A DNA stretch of 64,000 nucleotides. Source: Actinomycetes bacterium. GTDB taxonomy: Bacteria; Actinomycetota; Actinomycetes; Mycobacteriales; Mycobacteriaceae. The stretch is from NCBI GenBank assembly GCA_023432405.1, contig JAEYUQ010000001.1:24396-88395 (forward strand). Direction: 5' to 3'. The translations under genes were made by a program, and so were the position numbers. Below, in pieces: positions 18,445 to 27,143 of the stretch. The notes under the pieces were generated by a model. It did not search any database, was not told the origin of the DNA, and worked only from the letters and a program-made list of their open reading frames with translations. Position 1 is the stretch's first letter. Every line of letters begins with the position of its first letter.

Positions 18445-19941
18445 ATGGCTGATAGTGTGATGGATTTTGAGGAAGTTTTAGAAAAGTATGACCCAGTCCT
18501 AGGGCTGGAAGTTCATGTGGAGTTGGCAACGAAGTCCAAAATGTTTTCGGCCAGTTCCACGGATTTCGGCGCGGAGCCGAATTCCCATACCGATCCGACC
18601 TCTCTGGGGTTGCCCGGTGCCCTACCTGTGGTGAACAAGCGGGGTGTGGAGTGGGCTATCAAGATTGGCTTGGCGCTCAACTGCACAATTGCGGAATCCT
18701 CGAGGTTTGCGCGGAAGAACTATTTTTATCCGGATCAGCCCAAGAACTACCAGATTTCTCAGTACGATGAGCCGATTGCCTATGACGGGTACCTGAATGT
18801 GGTGCTCGACGATGGTTCTGAGTTCAGAGTCAATATCGAGCGGGCCCACATGGAGGAGGACACCGCCAAACTGACTCACCTAGGTGGCATTGGTGGACGC
18901 ATTGAAGGAGCCAAGGCCTCTTTGGTGGATGTCAACCGGGCTGGTATTCCGCTTATCGAAATTGTCACCAAGCCCATTGAAGGTGCTGGCCGGCGTGCCC
19001 CTGAGGTCGCCCGTGCTTATGTGGCAGCCTTGCGGGATTTGGTTCGTGCTCTGGGGGTGTCGGATGCTCGCATGGATCAAGGATCCATGCGCTGTGACGC
19101 CAATGTATCCCTGCGCCCCATCGGCCAGAAGGAATTTGGAACCCGTACCGAGACGAAGAACATCAACTCCACTAGCTCCGTGGAGCAGGCTATCCGCTAT
19201 GAGATGCAGCGTCAGGCCGCGGTGTTGGACGATGGTGGGGAGATTTTCCAAGAAACCCGCCACTATCAGGAACTGGATGGTTCTACCTCCAAGGGGCGTC
19301 CGAAGGAGACCTCCTCGGATTACCGCTACTTTAATGATCCAGACCTGCCTCCGGTGATCGTGCCGCGTGAGTGGGTGGAGGAGATTCGTGCCACGCTTCC
19401 GGAGTTGCCCTGGGTGCGGCGGGCTCGAATTCAGAAAGAGTGGGGTCTCAAAGACGCAGAGATGCGTGATTTGGTGAACATTGGTGCTCTCGACCTCATC
19501 ATCGAGACCACGGAGGCAGGAGCTTCTCCTGACGAAGCTCGATCCTGGTGGGTGGCTTATCTATCTCAGAAAGCCAATGAAGCGGGAAGTGAGCTCGGGG
19601 ATCTTCCTATTACTCCTGCCCAGGTGGCTCGAGTGATCGAGCTGGTGCGTGAGGGCAAACTCACCACTAAGTTGGGGCGGAAGGCCATCGACGGCGTTTT
19701 AGCTGGCGAGGGTGATGTGGAGGACGTCGTCAAGGCTAGAGGCTTGGAAGTGGTTCGTGATGACGGTGCCATTGAAAAAGCCGTGGATGACGCTTTGGCA
19801 GCCAATCCAGATATTGTGGAGAAATATCGCGCCGGTAATAAGAAGGTTGTGGGTGCCATTGTGGGAGCGGTGATGAAGGCCACTCGCGGGAAGGCAGATC
19901 CTCAGGCAGTCAATCAACTCATCGCTAAGAAACTGGGTTGA
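18445..19941 (+). CDS. gatB: GatCAB amidotransferase subunit B
   Basis: GatB binds the mischarged tRNA and activates the acyl group with ATP. The protein begins with LGLEVHVELATKSKMFSAS and contains NRAGIPLIEIVTKPI and QGSMRCDANVSLRP. A C-terminal helical/YqeY-like tail recognises tRNA. I prefer ATG 18445 because GGGTGAT, complementary to the 16S tail, ends 3 bases before it; GTG 18436, overlapping the pfkA stop, is the alternative. Its stop overlaps a TTG start of the next gene. Confidence 0.93.
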   Translation: MADSVMDFEEVLEKYDPVLGLEVHVELATKSKMFSASSTDFGAEPNSHTDPTSLGLPGALPVVNKRGVEWAIKIGLALNCTIAESSRFARKNYFYPDQPKNYQISQYDEPIAYDGYLNVVLDDGSEFRVNIERAHMEEDTAKLTHLGGIGGRIEGAKASLVDVNRAGIPLIEIVTKPIEGAGRRAPEVARAYVAALRDLVRALGVSDARMDQGSMRCDANVSLRPIGQKEFGTRTETKNINSTSSVEQAIRYEMQRQAAVLDDGGEIFQETRHYQELDGSTSKGRPKETSSDYRYFNDPDLPPVIVPREWVEEIRATLPELPWVRRARIQKEWGLKDAEMRDLVNIGALDLIIETTEAGASPDEARSWWVAYLSQKANEAGSELGDLPITPAQVARVIELVREGKLTTKLGRKAIDGVLAGEGDVEDVVKARGLEVVRDDGAIEKAVDDALAANPDIVEKYRAGNKKVVGAIVGAVMKATRGKADPQAVNQLIAKKLG

Positions 19942-20627
19942 TTTACCGGCGCGTATTCCCAGTCTGCTGGGCGTTGATTCTCCTTAGCTGCGCGGTGGTC
20001 TGGGTGTCAGGCTGCACGCACAGCGCGCCTGTGGTGACTTCTTTAGAGGTGGGAACTCCTGCCTCTATGGAGGGATACGACAGAGCTGCCTTCGGCCAGG
20101 CCTGGAGTGATGATGTCACCGTTGGCTATGGGCACAACGGCTGTGATACGCGTAATGACATCTTGCGCCGTGACCTTCACGACGTCGTTATTAAAGACGG
20201 CACTTTTGGGTGCAAGGTGGTGGCCGGTACTCTGGATGATCCTTATACCGGACAACAGATACCCTTAAGCAGGTCTGCCATTCAGATAGATCATGTGGTG
20301 GCTTTGGGGGATGCCTGGGAAACTGGGGCGCAGGCGTGGGACGCTCAGAGGCGACGTGATTTTGCCAATGATCCAGACAACTTGTTGGCTGTTGAGGCTG
20401 AAGCCAATAGACAGAAGGGGGCAGCCAATGCCGCTCGGTGGCTTCCCCCAAATCCAGCATTTCACTGTGAGTATGTTCGCAGGCAGATTGCTGTGAAAGA
20501 TAAGTACGGGCTGATTGTCACCGCACGGGAAAAGGAGGCGATGGAATCCGTCCTCTCTCAGTGCGGTGAGACCCCATCACGGGCTCCGGGGGACACGGGT
20601 GTGCAGGCCCCAGGAGTAGATTCCTAG
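19938..20627 (+). CDS. Exported HNH (DUF1524-type) nuclease lipoprotein
   Basis: The 229-residue protein starts with a lipoprotein signal peptide: basic MIYRR, a hydrophobic stretch and a lipobox VSGC with the lipidated C26. The mature part has a DUF1524-like HNH motif, D118-H119 (IQIDHVVALG), N148 (DPDNLLAV) and N157 (EANRQKGA), so all catalytic positions appear intact. It is therefore probably a surface-tethered nuclease; homologues are frequent in Mycobacteriales. The TTG start overlaps the gatB stop (TTGA). Its last 4 bases overlap the convergent ilvD end. Confidence 0.8.
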   Translation: MIYRRVFPVCWALILLSCAVVWVSGCTHSAPVVTSLEVGTPASMEGYDRAAFGQAWSDDVTVGYGHNGCDTRNDILRRDLHDVVIKDGTFGCKVVAGTLDDPYTGQQIPLSRSAIQIDHVVALGDAWETGAQAWDAQRRRDFANDPDNLLAVEAEANRQKGAANAARWLPPNPAFHCEYVRRQIAVKDKYGLIVTAREKEAMESVLSQCGETPSRAPGDTGVQAPGVDS

Positions 20628-22462
20628 TCCACCTGACGAACAGCGCCCTTATCTGCTGAGGTAGCCAGTTTGGCGTAAGCGCGTAGAGCCTTAGACACCA
20701 CTCGATCACGCTTCGGAGTCCAGGGGTGTTCGCTGGCATTCATGGCCTCTCGACGCCGTGCCAACTCGTCCTCCGCAACGTCTAAGCTCAGCTGGCGCTT
20801 ATGGACGTCGATCGTGATGATGTCACCGTTTTCCACCAACCCGATGAGACCTTCATGAGCAGCCTCCGGGGAGATATGACCTACCGAAAGGCCGGAGGTA
20901 CCTCCGGAGAAACGCCCATCGGTGATAAGAGCACACTTCTTGCCCAGACCTGCACCTTTAAGGAAGGAGGTGGGGTGAAGCATCTCCTGCATACCCGGTC
21001 CACCTGAAGGGCCCTCATAGCGGATGACTACAACCTCTCCGGGCTGCACTTCCTTGTTGAGGATCATGGACACAGCGTCTTCTTGACTATCTACCACACG
21101 GGCAGGGCCTGAGAAATGCCAGAGGGATTCATCAATACCGGCAGACTTGATGACGGCACCGTCCTCGGCCAGGTTTCCGCGCAGTATCACTAAGCCACCA
21201 TCGGCAGTGTACGCATGGTCAATATCCCGGATGCATCCCTGTTCAGCATCACTATCCAGCTCATCCCAGGTGTTAGAGGCGGAGAACATCTCGGTTGTGC
21301 GCACCCCACCAGGAGCAGCATGGAACAGCGCAATAGCCTCAGGAGTTGCTTTGTCTCCCCGGACATCCCAGTGCTCCAGCCAGGATGCGAGATCAGCGGA
21401 ATGAACAGAGTGAACATCCTCATGAAGCTTTCCAGCGCGCCAGAGTTCACCCAAGATGGCAGGAACACCTCCGGCCCGGTGAACATCCTCGATGTGGTAC
21501 GTGGAGTTCGGAGACACCTTGCAGATGCACGGCACACGATGGGATAGTTCCTCAATATCCTGCAAGGTGAAGTCCACCTCAGCCTCCTGGGCAGCTGCCA
21601 GAATATGCAGAACCGTGTTAGTGGAACCACCCATCGCCATGTCGAGAGCCATCGCATTATCAAAGGCGTGTTTTGTGGCGATGCTCCGCGGGAGAACTGA
21701 GGTGTCCTCCTCCTGGTAGTAGCGCTGTGCCAGGGCAACAATGGTGCGTCCAGCAGTCTCAAATAGCTGTTTGCGAGCAACCTGGGTGGCTAGTGTTGTG
21801 CCGTTGCCAGGCAGGGAAAGCCCAAGAGCCTCGGTGAGGCAGTTCATGGAGTTTGCGGTGAACATACCCGAGCACGAACCACAGGTGGGGCAGGCTAGAC
21901 GCTCTACTTCGCTGAGACCGGCTTCCGGTACTTCTGGATTAGCGGAAGCTGTCATAGCTGTGATGAGATCAGTGGGAGCGTGAGCCACACCATCCACCAC
22001 CACAGCCTTTCCTGCTTCCATAGGGCCGCCGGAGACGAAGATCGTGGGGATGTTCAACCTCAGCGCCGCGTTAAGCATCCCAGGAGTGATTTTGTCGCAG
22101 TTCGAGATACACACCAGGGCGTCGGCAGTGTGAGCATTGACCATGTACTCCACGGAGTCCGCAATAATCTCCCGAGAGGGGAGAGAATAGAGCATTCCTC
22201 CGTGCCCCATAGCAATGCCGTCATCCACTGCGATGGTGTTGAATTCCTTAGGCACACCACCAGCGGCGCGTACTGCGTCGGCAACTATGTCACCGACGTC
22301 CTTCAAACCAACATGACCGGGTACAAACTGGGTGTAGGAGTTGGCAATAGCCACAATCGGTTTCCCAAAATCCGAGCTGTCAGTCCCTGTGGCTCTCCAG
22401 AGAGCTCTGGCACCGGCGGCGGTGCGTCCCTCGGTGGTAACGGCGGATCGTAATGGGATCAT
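20624..22462 (-). CDS. ilvD: Dihydroxy-acid dehydratase
   Basis: IlvD dehydrates 2,3-dihydroxy-isovalerate and -methylvalerate in valine, leucine and isoleucine synthesis. The 612-residue protein has the Fe-S ligands in CDKITPGM and CPTCGSCSGMFTANSMNC, and the C-terminal motifs FLKGAGLGKKCALITDGRFSG and VGHISPEA. It overlaps the upstream PH-domain gene by ATGA. It lies only 2.3 kb from ilvBN but on the opposite strand, so it is not in the attenuated transcript. Confidence 0.95.
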   Translation of the reverse strand: MIPLRSAVTTEGRTAAGARALWRATGTDSSDFGKPIVAIANSYTQFVPGHVGLKDVGDIVADAVRAAGGVPKEFNTIAVDDGIAMGHGGMLYSLPSREIIADSVEYMVNAHTADALVCISNCDKITPGMLNAALRLNIPTIFVSGGPMEAGKAVVVDGVAHAPTDLITAMTASANPEVPEAGLSEVERLACPTCGSCSGMFTANSMNCLTEALGLSLPGNGTTLATQVARKQLFETAGRTIVALAQRYYQEEDTSVLPRSIATKHAFDNAMALDMAMGGSTNTVLHILAAAQEAEVDFTLQDIEELSHRVPCICKVSPNSTYHIEDVHRAGGVPAILGELWRAGKLHEDVHSVHSADLASWLEHWDVRGDKATPEAIALFHAAPGGVRTTEMFSASNTWDELDSDAEQGCIRDIDHAYTADGGLVILRGNLAEDGAVIKSAGIDESLWHFSGPARVVDSQEDAVSMILNKEVQPGEVVVIRYEGPSGGPGMQEMLHPTSFLKGAGLGKKCALITDGRFSGGTSGLSVGHISPEAAHEGLIGLVENGDIITIDVHKRQLSLDVAEDELARRREAMNASEHPWTPKRDRVVSKALRAYAKLATSADKGAVRQVD

Positions 22463-22959
22463 GAGTTTTCTCCCTCATCTTCCTTGACTGCCTGTTTGTG
22501 GGTTTGGTAGGCACGATATTCTTCTTCCGAAAGCATGATACGTCTACCGTCTCGCTCTATGAGAACAACCTTCTCATTTGCGGCCTCCTGCCCGGCAGTC
22601 AGCGCGTCAGGAATACGCCCGTGCGATGCTTGGGATAGCTGTGGAAGGGAGTTAAAACTCACACCAGGCATTGGGTGCAGCTGTGCATCAGAGGTTTTCA
22701 GGAGAGTCCGTGCTCCCTTAAAGGAGATGCCTTGCACAGTATCCCAGGGCACAGTAATAGCTGGACGAAGGGTGTAGTGAAGCGTGATCCCTGATTCGCT
22801 CACCTCTGTGCGTGAACGCAGAGTCCAGGCAACGAGTGCCAGTGGAATGAGGAATGCAAGGTAGAGGTACACGGGCCCTGATCCCACTGCAAGAAGGATA
22901 ACCAGGGCAATAACTACCGCACTGAGGAGATTGGTCTTAGGGGGCGCAAAAACCGTCAT
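22459..22959 (-). CDS. PH-domain membrane protein (CFP-6-like, bPH_6 type)
   Basis: A 166-residue protein with two hydrophobic segments in the first 50 residues (SAVVIALVILLAV and YLYLAFLIPLALVAW) followed by a bacterial PH-like domain (ALRPAITV-type strand, then VPWDTVQGISF). It is similar in layout to the CFP-6/Rv3004 family, also located next to the ilv genes in M. tuberculosis. Function is unknown. It sits between mscS (6 bp upstream) and ilvD (ATGA overlap), suggesting one transcript. Confidence 0.75.
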   Translation of the reverse strand: MTVFAPPKTNLLSAVVIALVILLAVGSGPVYLYLAFLIPLALVAWTLRSRTEVSESGITLHYTLRPAITVPWDTVQGISFKGARTLLKTSDAQLHPMPGVSFNSLPQLSQASHGRIPDALTAGQEAANEKVVLIERDGRRIMLSEEEYRAYQTHKQAVKEDEGENS

Positions 22960-22965
22960 GGTTGG

Positions 22966-24453
22966 CTACTTTACTTGGTTTGAGGAGGCTGTCTGGCGGG
23001 ACGTGGAATTATCTCTCGTAGAGCTGGCCGAAGAAGTGGCTGTGGGGCTATCTGAGGTTTCCGTCACCGAGGAAGTGGCAGTGGACTGATTCCAGTTTTC
23101 TAAAATGCTGCGGGGATCTGGAATAGCTCCTGTGGGTTTTGGCTCTTCAGAAGCCTTATTGCTGAGGGTGGAATCCGAGGCGTCGTCTGCTTGATTTTCC
23201 GTTGGGGTGGAGGAAGTAGACGCTGACGTGCTCAGGGCGGTGTTAGAGCTTTCCGTTTGGCGAGGGGTAGGAGAAGGCTTAGCTGTACGCGAGGTTGAAG
23301 AATACCGGGCTGGTGACAGCCACCCGTCGGGTACGTCGCTGTCGGGGCCGGTTTGTACTGTGAGAACTTGCAAAACCAAGATAAGGACAATTGCCAGAAA
23401 GAGTAGACTTGTCGATACCCGTATGCGTCCGTGGAGAGAGAGGATATTGCGGAGTTTGTCGTTGTACTGCGTGTGAGGAAGCTCTACACTCTTTTCCTCC
23501 GCGGCTGGGTCCACACGTTGAGGTTGCTCAATGGTATCTGATTTATCAGATGGTGCTGGAGTCTCCGTTTTAATCTGAGTGCTGCTGTTCATCTCCCCGG
23601 AGGTAGTGGTGGCTGAACCGTATTCGCTCCAGAATTCATCGAGAATCGCTACCCTAATGGCACGTTCCACAAGCCATTGGGAGCCTGGATTCACCTGAAC
23701 CATGATGCGCATTTCCATCATCCACGGCATACCCACGGTGGTGGGAGGAGTGACATCAGTGGCTGGTTGAACAACGAGATCATCCAACAAGGCGGGGGCG
23801 ACGTCGTCTCGGCGAAGAGCACGTTGCGCAGCGGCATGAGTGCGGTCGATGGCCTCCTGCACATTTTTGGAGCTCAGCAGGGGAATTGGCATTTCCACCA
23901 CAGCGGCAGACCAAGCATTAGAGGAGTTGATACACACCTTTGCCGTGGAGTTAGGGATGATAACCGTTTCCTCAGCCATCGTGCGGATACGTGTGGCACG
24001 CATGGTGACTTTGATAACGGTTCCTTCCACTGTTACTCCGCCGCCTTCAAAGCGAACCCAATCACCTACGCCAAACTGGCGCTCACTGAGGATGAAGAAA
24101 CCAGCGAGGAAATCCGCGATGATTGACTGCGCTCCAAAACCGACGGCGGCAGAAACCACGGTTGCTGGTATGGCGGCTCCGGCTAGAGAAAAACCAATGG
24201 CTTCGAGGAGGAGAACCAGGAGCACGAAATACGCCACAATCTGTACCACGTAGATAACAGCACCCGCGATAGCTAATTGGGCTTTGGTGTGGTCAGGGTC
24301 CTCACTGTTGCGCTCAAGGTTTCGCGTAATCAGGTAGTGGATATAGCGCCCAATTCGGGGAACCAGGAGGGCTATGACCAGGATCAGAAGAATCTTGAGC
24401 CCGGATTCCGCAAACCACGTCCAGGCTTGCTGGAGAAGATAACGCAGGAGCAT
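22966..24453 (-). CDS. MscS-family mechanosensitive channel with fourth TM helix and Ser/Thr-rich tail (MscCG-like)
   Basis: A 495-residue channel. TM1 (about 18-36), TM2 (about 60-85) and the pore helix TM3 (AAVGFGAQSIIADFLAGFF) are followed by the MscS beta domain (FGVGDWVRFEGGGVTVEGTV). After the cytoplasmic part comes a fourth hydrophobic helix near 346-366 (VSTSLLFLAIVLILVLQVL) and a tail of about 128 residues very rich in Ser, Thr and Pro. The fourth helix plus extracytoplasmic tail is the layout of C. glutamicum MscCG, which exports glutamate; that function here is inferred. It has a TACCAT box 8 nt before the ATG and an AGGGAA that could also serve as ribosome binding site. Confidence 0.85.
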   Translation of the reverse strand: MLLRYLLQQAWTWFAESGLKILLILVIALLVPRIGRYIHYLITRNLERNSEDPDHTKAQLAIAGAVIYVVQIVAYFVLLVLLLEAIGFSLAGAAIPATVVSAAVGFGAQSIIADFLAGFFILSERQFGVGDWVRFEGGGVTVEGTVIKVTMRATRIRTMAEETVIIPNSTAKVCINSSNAWSAAVVEMPIPLLSSKNVQEAIDRTHAAAQRALRRDDVAPALLDDLVVQPATDVTPPTTVGMPWMMEMRIMVQVNPGSQWLVERAIRVAILDEFWSEYGSATTTSGEMNSSTQIKTETPAPSDKSDTIEQPQRVDPAAEEKSVELPHTQYNDKLRNILSLHGRIRVSTSLLFLAIVLILVLQVLTVQTGPDSDVPDGWLSPARYSSTSRTAKPSPTPRQTESSNTALSTSASTSSTPTENQADDASDSTLSNKASEEPKPTGAIPDPRSILENWNQSTATSSVTETSDSPTATSSASSTRDNSTSRQTASSNQVK

Positions 24454-24461
24454 AGTTCCCT

Positions 24462-24467
24462 ATGGTA
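24462..24467 (-). promoter_or_regulatory. Candidate -10 element for mscS-PH-ilvD
   Basis: Minus-strand TACCAT, eight bases before the mscS ATG; it would give a leaderless or nearly leaderless transcript. Confidence 0.4.
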
Positions 24468-24528
24468 GCCAGGGGGTAGATGGGGGACAGTCCAGCGGTG
24501 CGAATTGAGCAATCTTAGGGCAGCGTGT

Positions 24529-24534
24529 TAGGTT
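24529..24534 (+). promoter_or_regulatory. -10 element of the ilvBN leader transcript
   Basis: TAGGTT followed by 7 nt and the ATG of the leader peptide, so the leader mRNA would begin at that ATG. This is the same spacing as at the other leaderless genes in the window. Confidence 0.5.
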
Positions 24535-24541
24535 CTTAGCC

Positions 24542-24592
24542 ATGATCGAATTTCGACTTGTACTTCGAGTAACCGGGCGGCATCAGCCATAA
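24542..24592 (+). CDS. ilvB leader peptide, 16 residues
   Basis: The ORF reads MIEFRLVLRVTGRHQP and stops at TAA 24590-24592. It contains Ile, two Leu and two Val codons, which fits a sensor of branched-chain aminoacyl-tRNA supply. From memory it resembles the C. glutamicum ilvBNC leader peptide (shared RLV...T.R core). It is followed at once by an antiterminator/terminator pair. There is no Shine-Dalgarno sequence; a -10 box 7 nt upstream indicates leaderless translation. Confidence 0.75.
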   Translation: MIEFRLVLRVTGRHQP

Positions 24593-24657
24593 CGGTCTCT
24601 ATGTACTGCCGAATTCGCCCCGGGTATCATCACAGGATGAAGAGACCGGGGCTTTTT
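24593..24657 (+). promoter_or_regulatory. Transcription attenuator of ilvBN
   Basis: The terminator stem is GCCCCGG (24617-24623) with CCGGGGC (646-652 of the same kilobase), containing an inner TCATC/GATGA helix, then TTTTT at 24653-24657. CGGTCTCT (24593-24600) is exactly complementary to AGAGACCG (24641-24648), which includes part of the terminator's 3' arm. The two structures exclude each other. Ribosome stalling in the leader peptide could expose CGGTCTCT and favour antitermination. Confidence 0.8.
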
Positions 24658-24718
24658 CATTTTGGCACCAAAGTTGAGATGACAATCTCGAGTACATCAC
24701 TATCGATAAGGAGATATT

Positions 24719-26500
24719 GTGGCAGCCACAGCATCGCCAAACCATAAAACGGAGAAGATGACCGGCGCGGCCGCGATTGTACGTTCGCTCGAAGAGCTGG
24801 GTATAGATCTTGTGTTTGGTCTTCCGGGGGGAGCCATTCTTCCCCTGTATGACCCGCTCTATCAGTCCAAGAAGATACGTCATGTGTTGGTGCGCCATGA
24901 GCAGGCTGCGGGGCACGCCGCTGAGGGTTACGCCTTAGCCACCGGAAAAGTGGGTGTGTGCATAGCAACGTCCGGCCCGGGGGCCACCAACCTTGTGACG
25001 CCTATCGCCGACGCCATGCTGGATTCCGTTCCTCTCATTGCCATTACTGGTCAGGTGGGGCGCAGCGTCATCGGTACTGACGCCTTCCAGGAGGCCGATA
25101 TTCGCGGTGTTACATTGCCTGTCACCAAGCACAATGTTCTGATTACGGATGTCAATGACATTCCGCGAGCTCTTGCTGAGGCATATCACGTGGCTACCAC
25201 CGGCCGTCCAGGCCCTGTGTTGGTGGACTTCCCCAAGGATATGCAGAACGCTGAATGTGATTTCTCCTGGCCTCCCGCCTATGACTTGCCCGGGTATAAG
25301 CCTGTGACCAAACCGCATAATCGCCAAATTAAGGCCGCAGTGCAGGCTATTGCCGAGGCTAAGCGTCCCGTGATCTTAGCTGGCGGAGGAATTATTAAGG
25401 CCAATGCCAGCAAGGAGCTTCGGGAATTTGCGCATATCACCGGAATTCCTGTTACCACCACCTTGATGGCACTGGGAACTATGCCTCACGATGACGACTT
25501 GTACCTCGGAATGCCTGGTATGCACGGTTGCGTCTCTGCCGTTGCGGCTCTCCAACGCAGTGATCTTGTCATTGCTCTGGGGGCTCGTTTCGATGACCGT
25601 GTGACTGGCAGGGTGGATAGCTTCGCGCCGGATGCGAAAACCATCCATGCGGATGTGGATCCTGCTGAGATTGGAAAAATTCGCAGTGTCGATATTCCCA
25701 TCGTGGGGGATGCTAAGCGTGTTCTGGAGGGTTTTCTCAAGGGGTGGGAGAAGCTCGCGTCTCGGGAACCGAAGCCGGACTTTTCATCCTGGAATTCCTA
25801 TCTCACTGGGTTGAAGGAGCGCTATCCGCTGAGCTATGAGGAGCCTTCAGACGGTCTCATGTCTCCCCAATATGTGTTGGAGACTCTCACGGATACCCTA
25901 GGCCCAGACGTTATCTACACCAGCGGTGTGGGTCAGCATCAGATGTGGGCTGCTCAGTTCCTTAAGCTGGATAATCCGCGCAGCTTCATTAATTCTGGCG
26001 GTTTGGGCACTATGGGTTTTGCCGTGCCGACGGCCCTCGGGGCACAAGCTGGTTGTCCGGACAAGGAAGTCTGGGCCATTGATGGTGATGGTAGTTTCCA
26101 GATGACCAATCAGGAGATTACTACCTGCACGCTAGAAGGGTTCCCCATCAAGGTTCTCCTGTTGAACAACGGAAATCTGGGCATGGTGCGACAGTGGCAG
26201 ACACTGTTTTATGAAAAGCGGTACTCCAACACCAATTTGCACCCGAAGGGGGAGTACATCCCCGACTTTGTCAAGTTGGCTGAGGCGATGGGCGCGGAGG
26301 CTATTCGTGTGACACGCCGTGAGGAGGTTGTTCCGGCCATTGAGAAGGCCAGAGAAATCACTGACCGTCCGGTTGTTATTGAATGCATTGTCAGCGAAGA
26401 CGCTCAGGTGTGGCCGATGATTGCAGCCGGTGAGTCCAACTCTGATATTCAGTACGCATTGGGTGTGCGTCCGGATTTCACGGATCCCGAGGAGGTTTAA
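24719..26500 (+). CDS. ilvB: Acetolactate synthase large subunit
   Basis: IlvB joins two pyruvates, or pyruvate and 2-ketobutyrate, with ThDP, FAD and Mg2+. The catalytic Glu61 is in RHEQAAGHAAEGYA. The ThDP motif begins GDGSFQMTNQEITT and ends NNGNLGMVRQWQ. Length is 593 residues. GTG 24719 has AAGGAG upstream. Leader peptide and attenuator precede it, and ilvN follows after 4 bp. Confidence 0.96.
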   Translation: MAATASPNHKTEKMTGAAAIVRSLEELGIDLVFGLPGGAILPLYDPLYQSKKIRHVLVRHEQAAGHAAEGYALATGKVGVCIATSGPGATNLVTPIADAMLDSVPLIAITGQVGRSVIGTDAFQEADIRGVTLPVTKHNVLITDVNDIPRALAEAYHVATTGRPGPVLVDFPKDMQNAECDFSWPPAYDLPGYKPVTKPHNRQIKAAVQAIAEAKRPVILAGGGIIKANASKELREFAHITGIPVTTTLMALGTMPHDDDLYLGMPGMHGCVSAVAALQRSDLVIALGARFDDRVTGRVDSFAPDAKTIHADVDPAEIGKIRSVDIPIVGDAKRVLEGFLKGWEKLASREPKPDFSSWNSYLTGLKERYPLSYEEPSDGLMSPQYVLETLTDTLGPDVIYTSGVGQHQMWAAQFLKLDNPRSFINSGGLGTMGFAVPTALGAQAGCPDKEVWAIDGDGSFQMTNQEITTCTLEGFPIKVLLLNNGNLGMVRQWQTLFYEKRYSNTNLHPKGEYIPDFVKLAEAMGAEAIRVTRREEVVPAIEKAREITDRPVVIECIVSEDAQVWPMIAAGESNSDIQYALGVRPDFTDPEEV

Positions 26501-26504
26501 GACC

Positions 26505-27047
26505 ATGACAGAGACGGAAGATTTGACGAAGCGCCATATCCTCAGCGTGTTGGTGCGCGATGAGGACGGTGTCATTTCTCGAGTGGCGGCATTGTTTACC
26601 CGTCGCGCTTTCTCTTTGAATTCGATTGTGTCTGCCAAGACCTCAGAGCCTGGTGTTGCCAGGCTAACGCTGACAGTGTTTGGGGACGCCGTGCAGGTTG
26701 AGCAGATTATGAAGCAGCTCAACAAGCTCATTCCAGTACTTAAGGTTGTGGAGCTGGATGAACAGACTTCCATTGAGCGTTCGCTGATGATCGTGAAGGT
26801 CAATGCGGCCAAGGAGAACCGGAATCAGATTTTGGATGCCGTTAATACCTTCCGGGCGCGCGTGGTGGATATGTCTCCTGAATCCATGATTATTGAGGCT
26901 ACGGGGTCTTCCTCCAAGCTCAAGGCTCTCCTGGAAGTGTTGGAGCCCTTTGGTATTCGGGAGCTTTTGCGGTCTGGCCCCGTGGCCATGACTCGAGGCA
27001 CCAAGACAATGGCTCCTTCCAAAGTTCTCAACGGAAAGCTAGCCTAA
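26505..27047 (+). CDS. ilvN: Acetolactate synthase regulatory (small) subunit
   Basis: IlvN activates IlvB and confers valine feedback inhibition. The N-terminal ACT domain (HILSVLVRDEDGVISRVAALF, then FSLNSIVSAKT) is followed by the ALS small-subunit C-terminal domain. ATG 26505 with GGAGG upstream gives 180 residues. The open frame from 26421 is only read-through of the ilvB end in another frame. ilvC follows after 96 bp. Confidence 0.95.
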   Translation: MTETEDLTKRHILSVLVRDEDGVISRVAALFTRRAFSLNSIVSAKTSEPGVARLTLTVFGDAVQVEQIMKQLNKLIPVLKVVELDEQTSIERSLMIVKVNAAKENRNQILDAVNTFRARVVDMSPESMIIEATGSSSKLKALLEVLEPFGIRELLRSGPVAMTRGTKTMAPSKVLNGKLA

Positions 27048-27093
27048 TCCCGTAGAGCGGAATTCTAATTCCCAAAATATGGACACTGCGGAC

Positions 27094-27099
27094 TAGAGT
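27094..27099 (+). promoter_or_regulatory. Candidate -10 element for ilvC
   Basis: TAGAGT in the 96-bp ilvN-ilvC gap, about 45 bp before the ilvC ATG. A separate ilvC promoter is known in C. glutamicum; no clear -35 is seen here. Confidence 0.35.
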
Positions 27100-27143
27100 A
27101 GGACGCGGTGTTTTTACCCCATGTTCCTAAGAAAGGTATTTTC

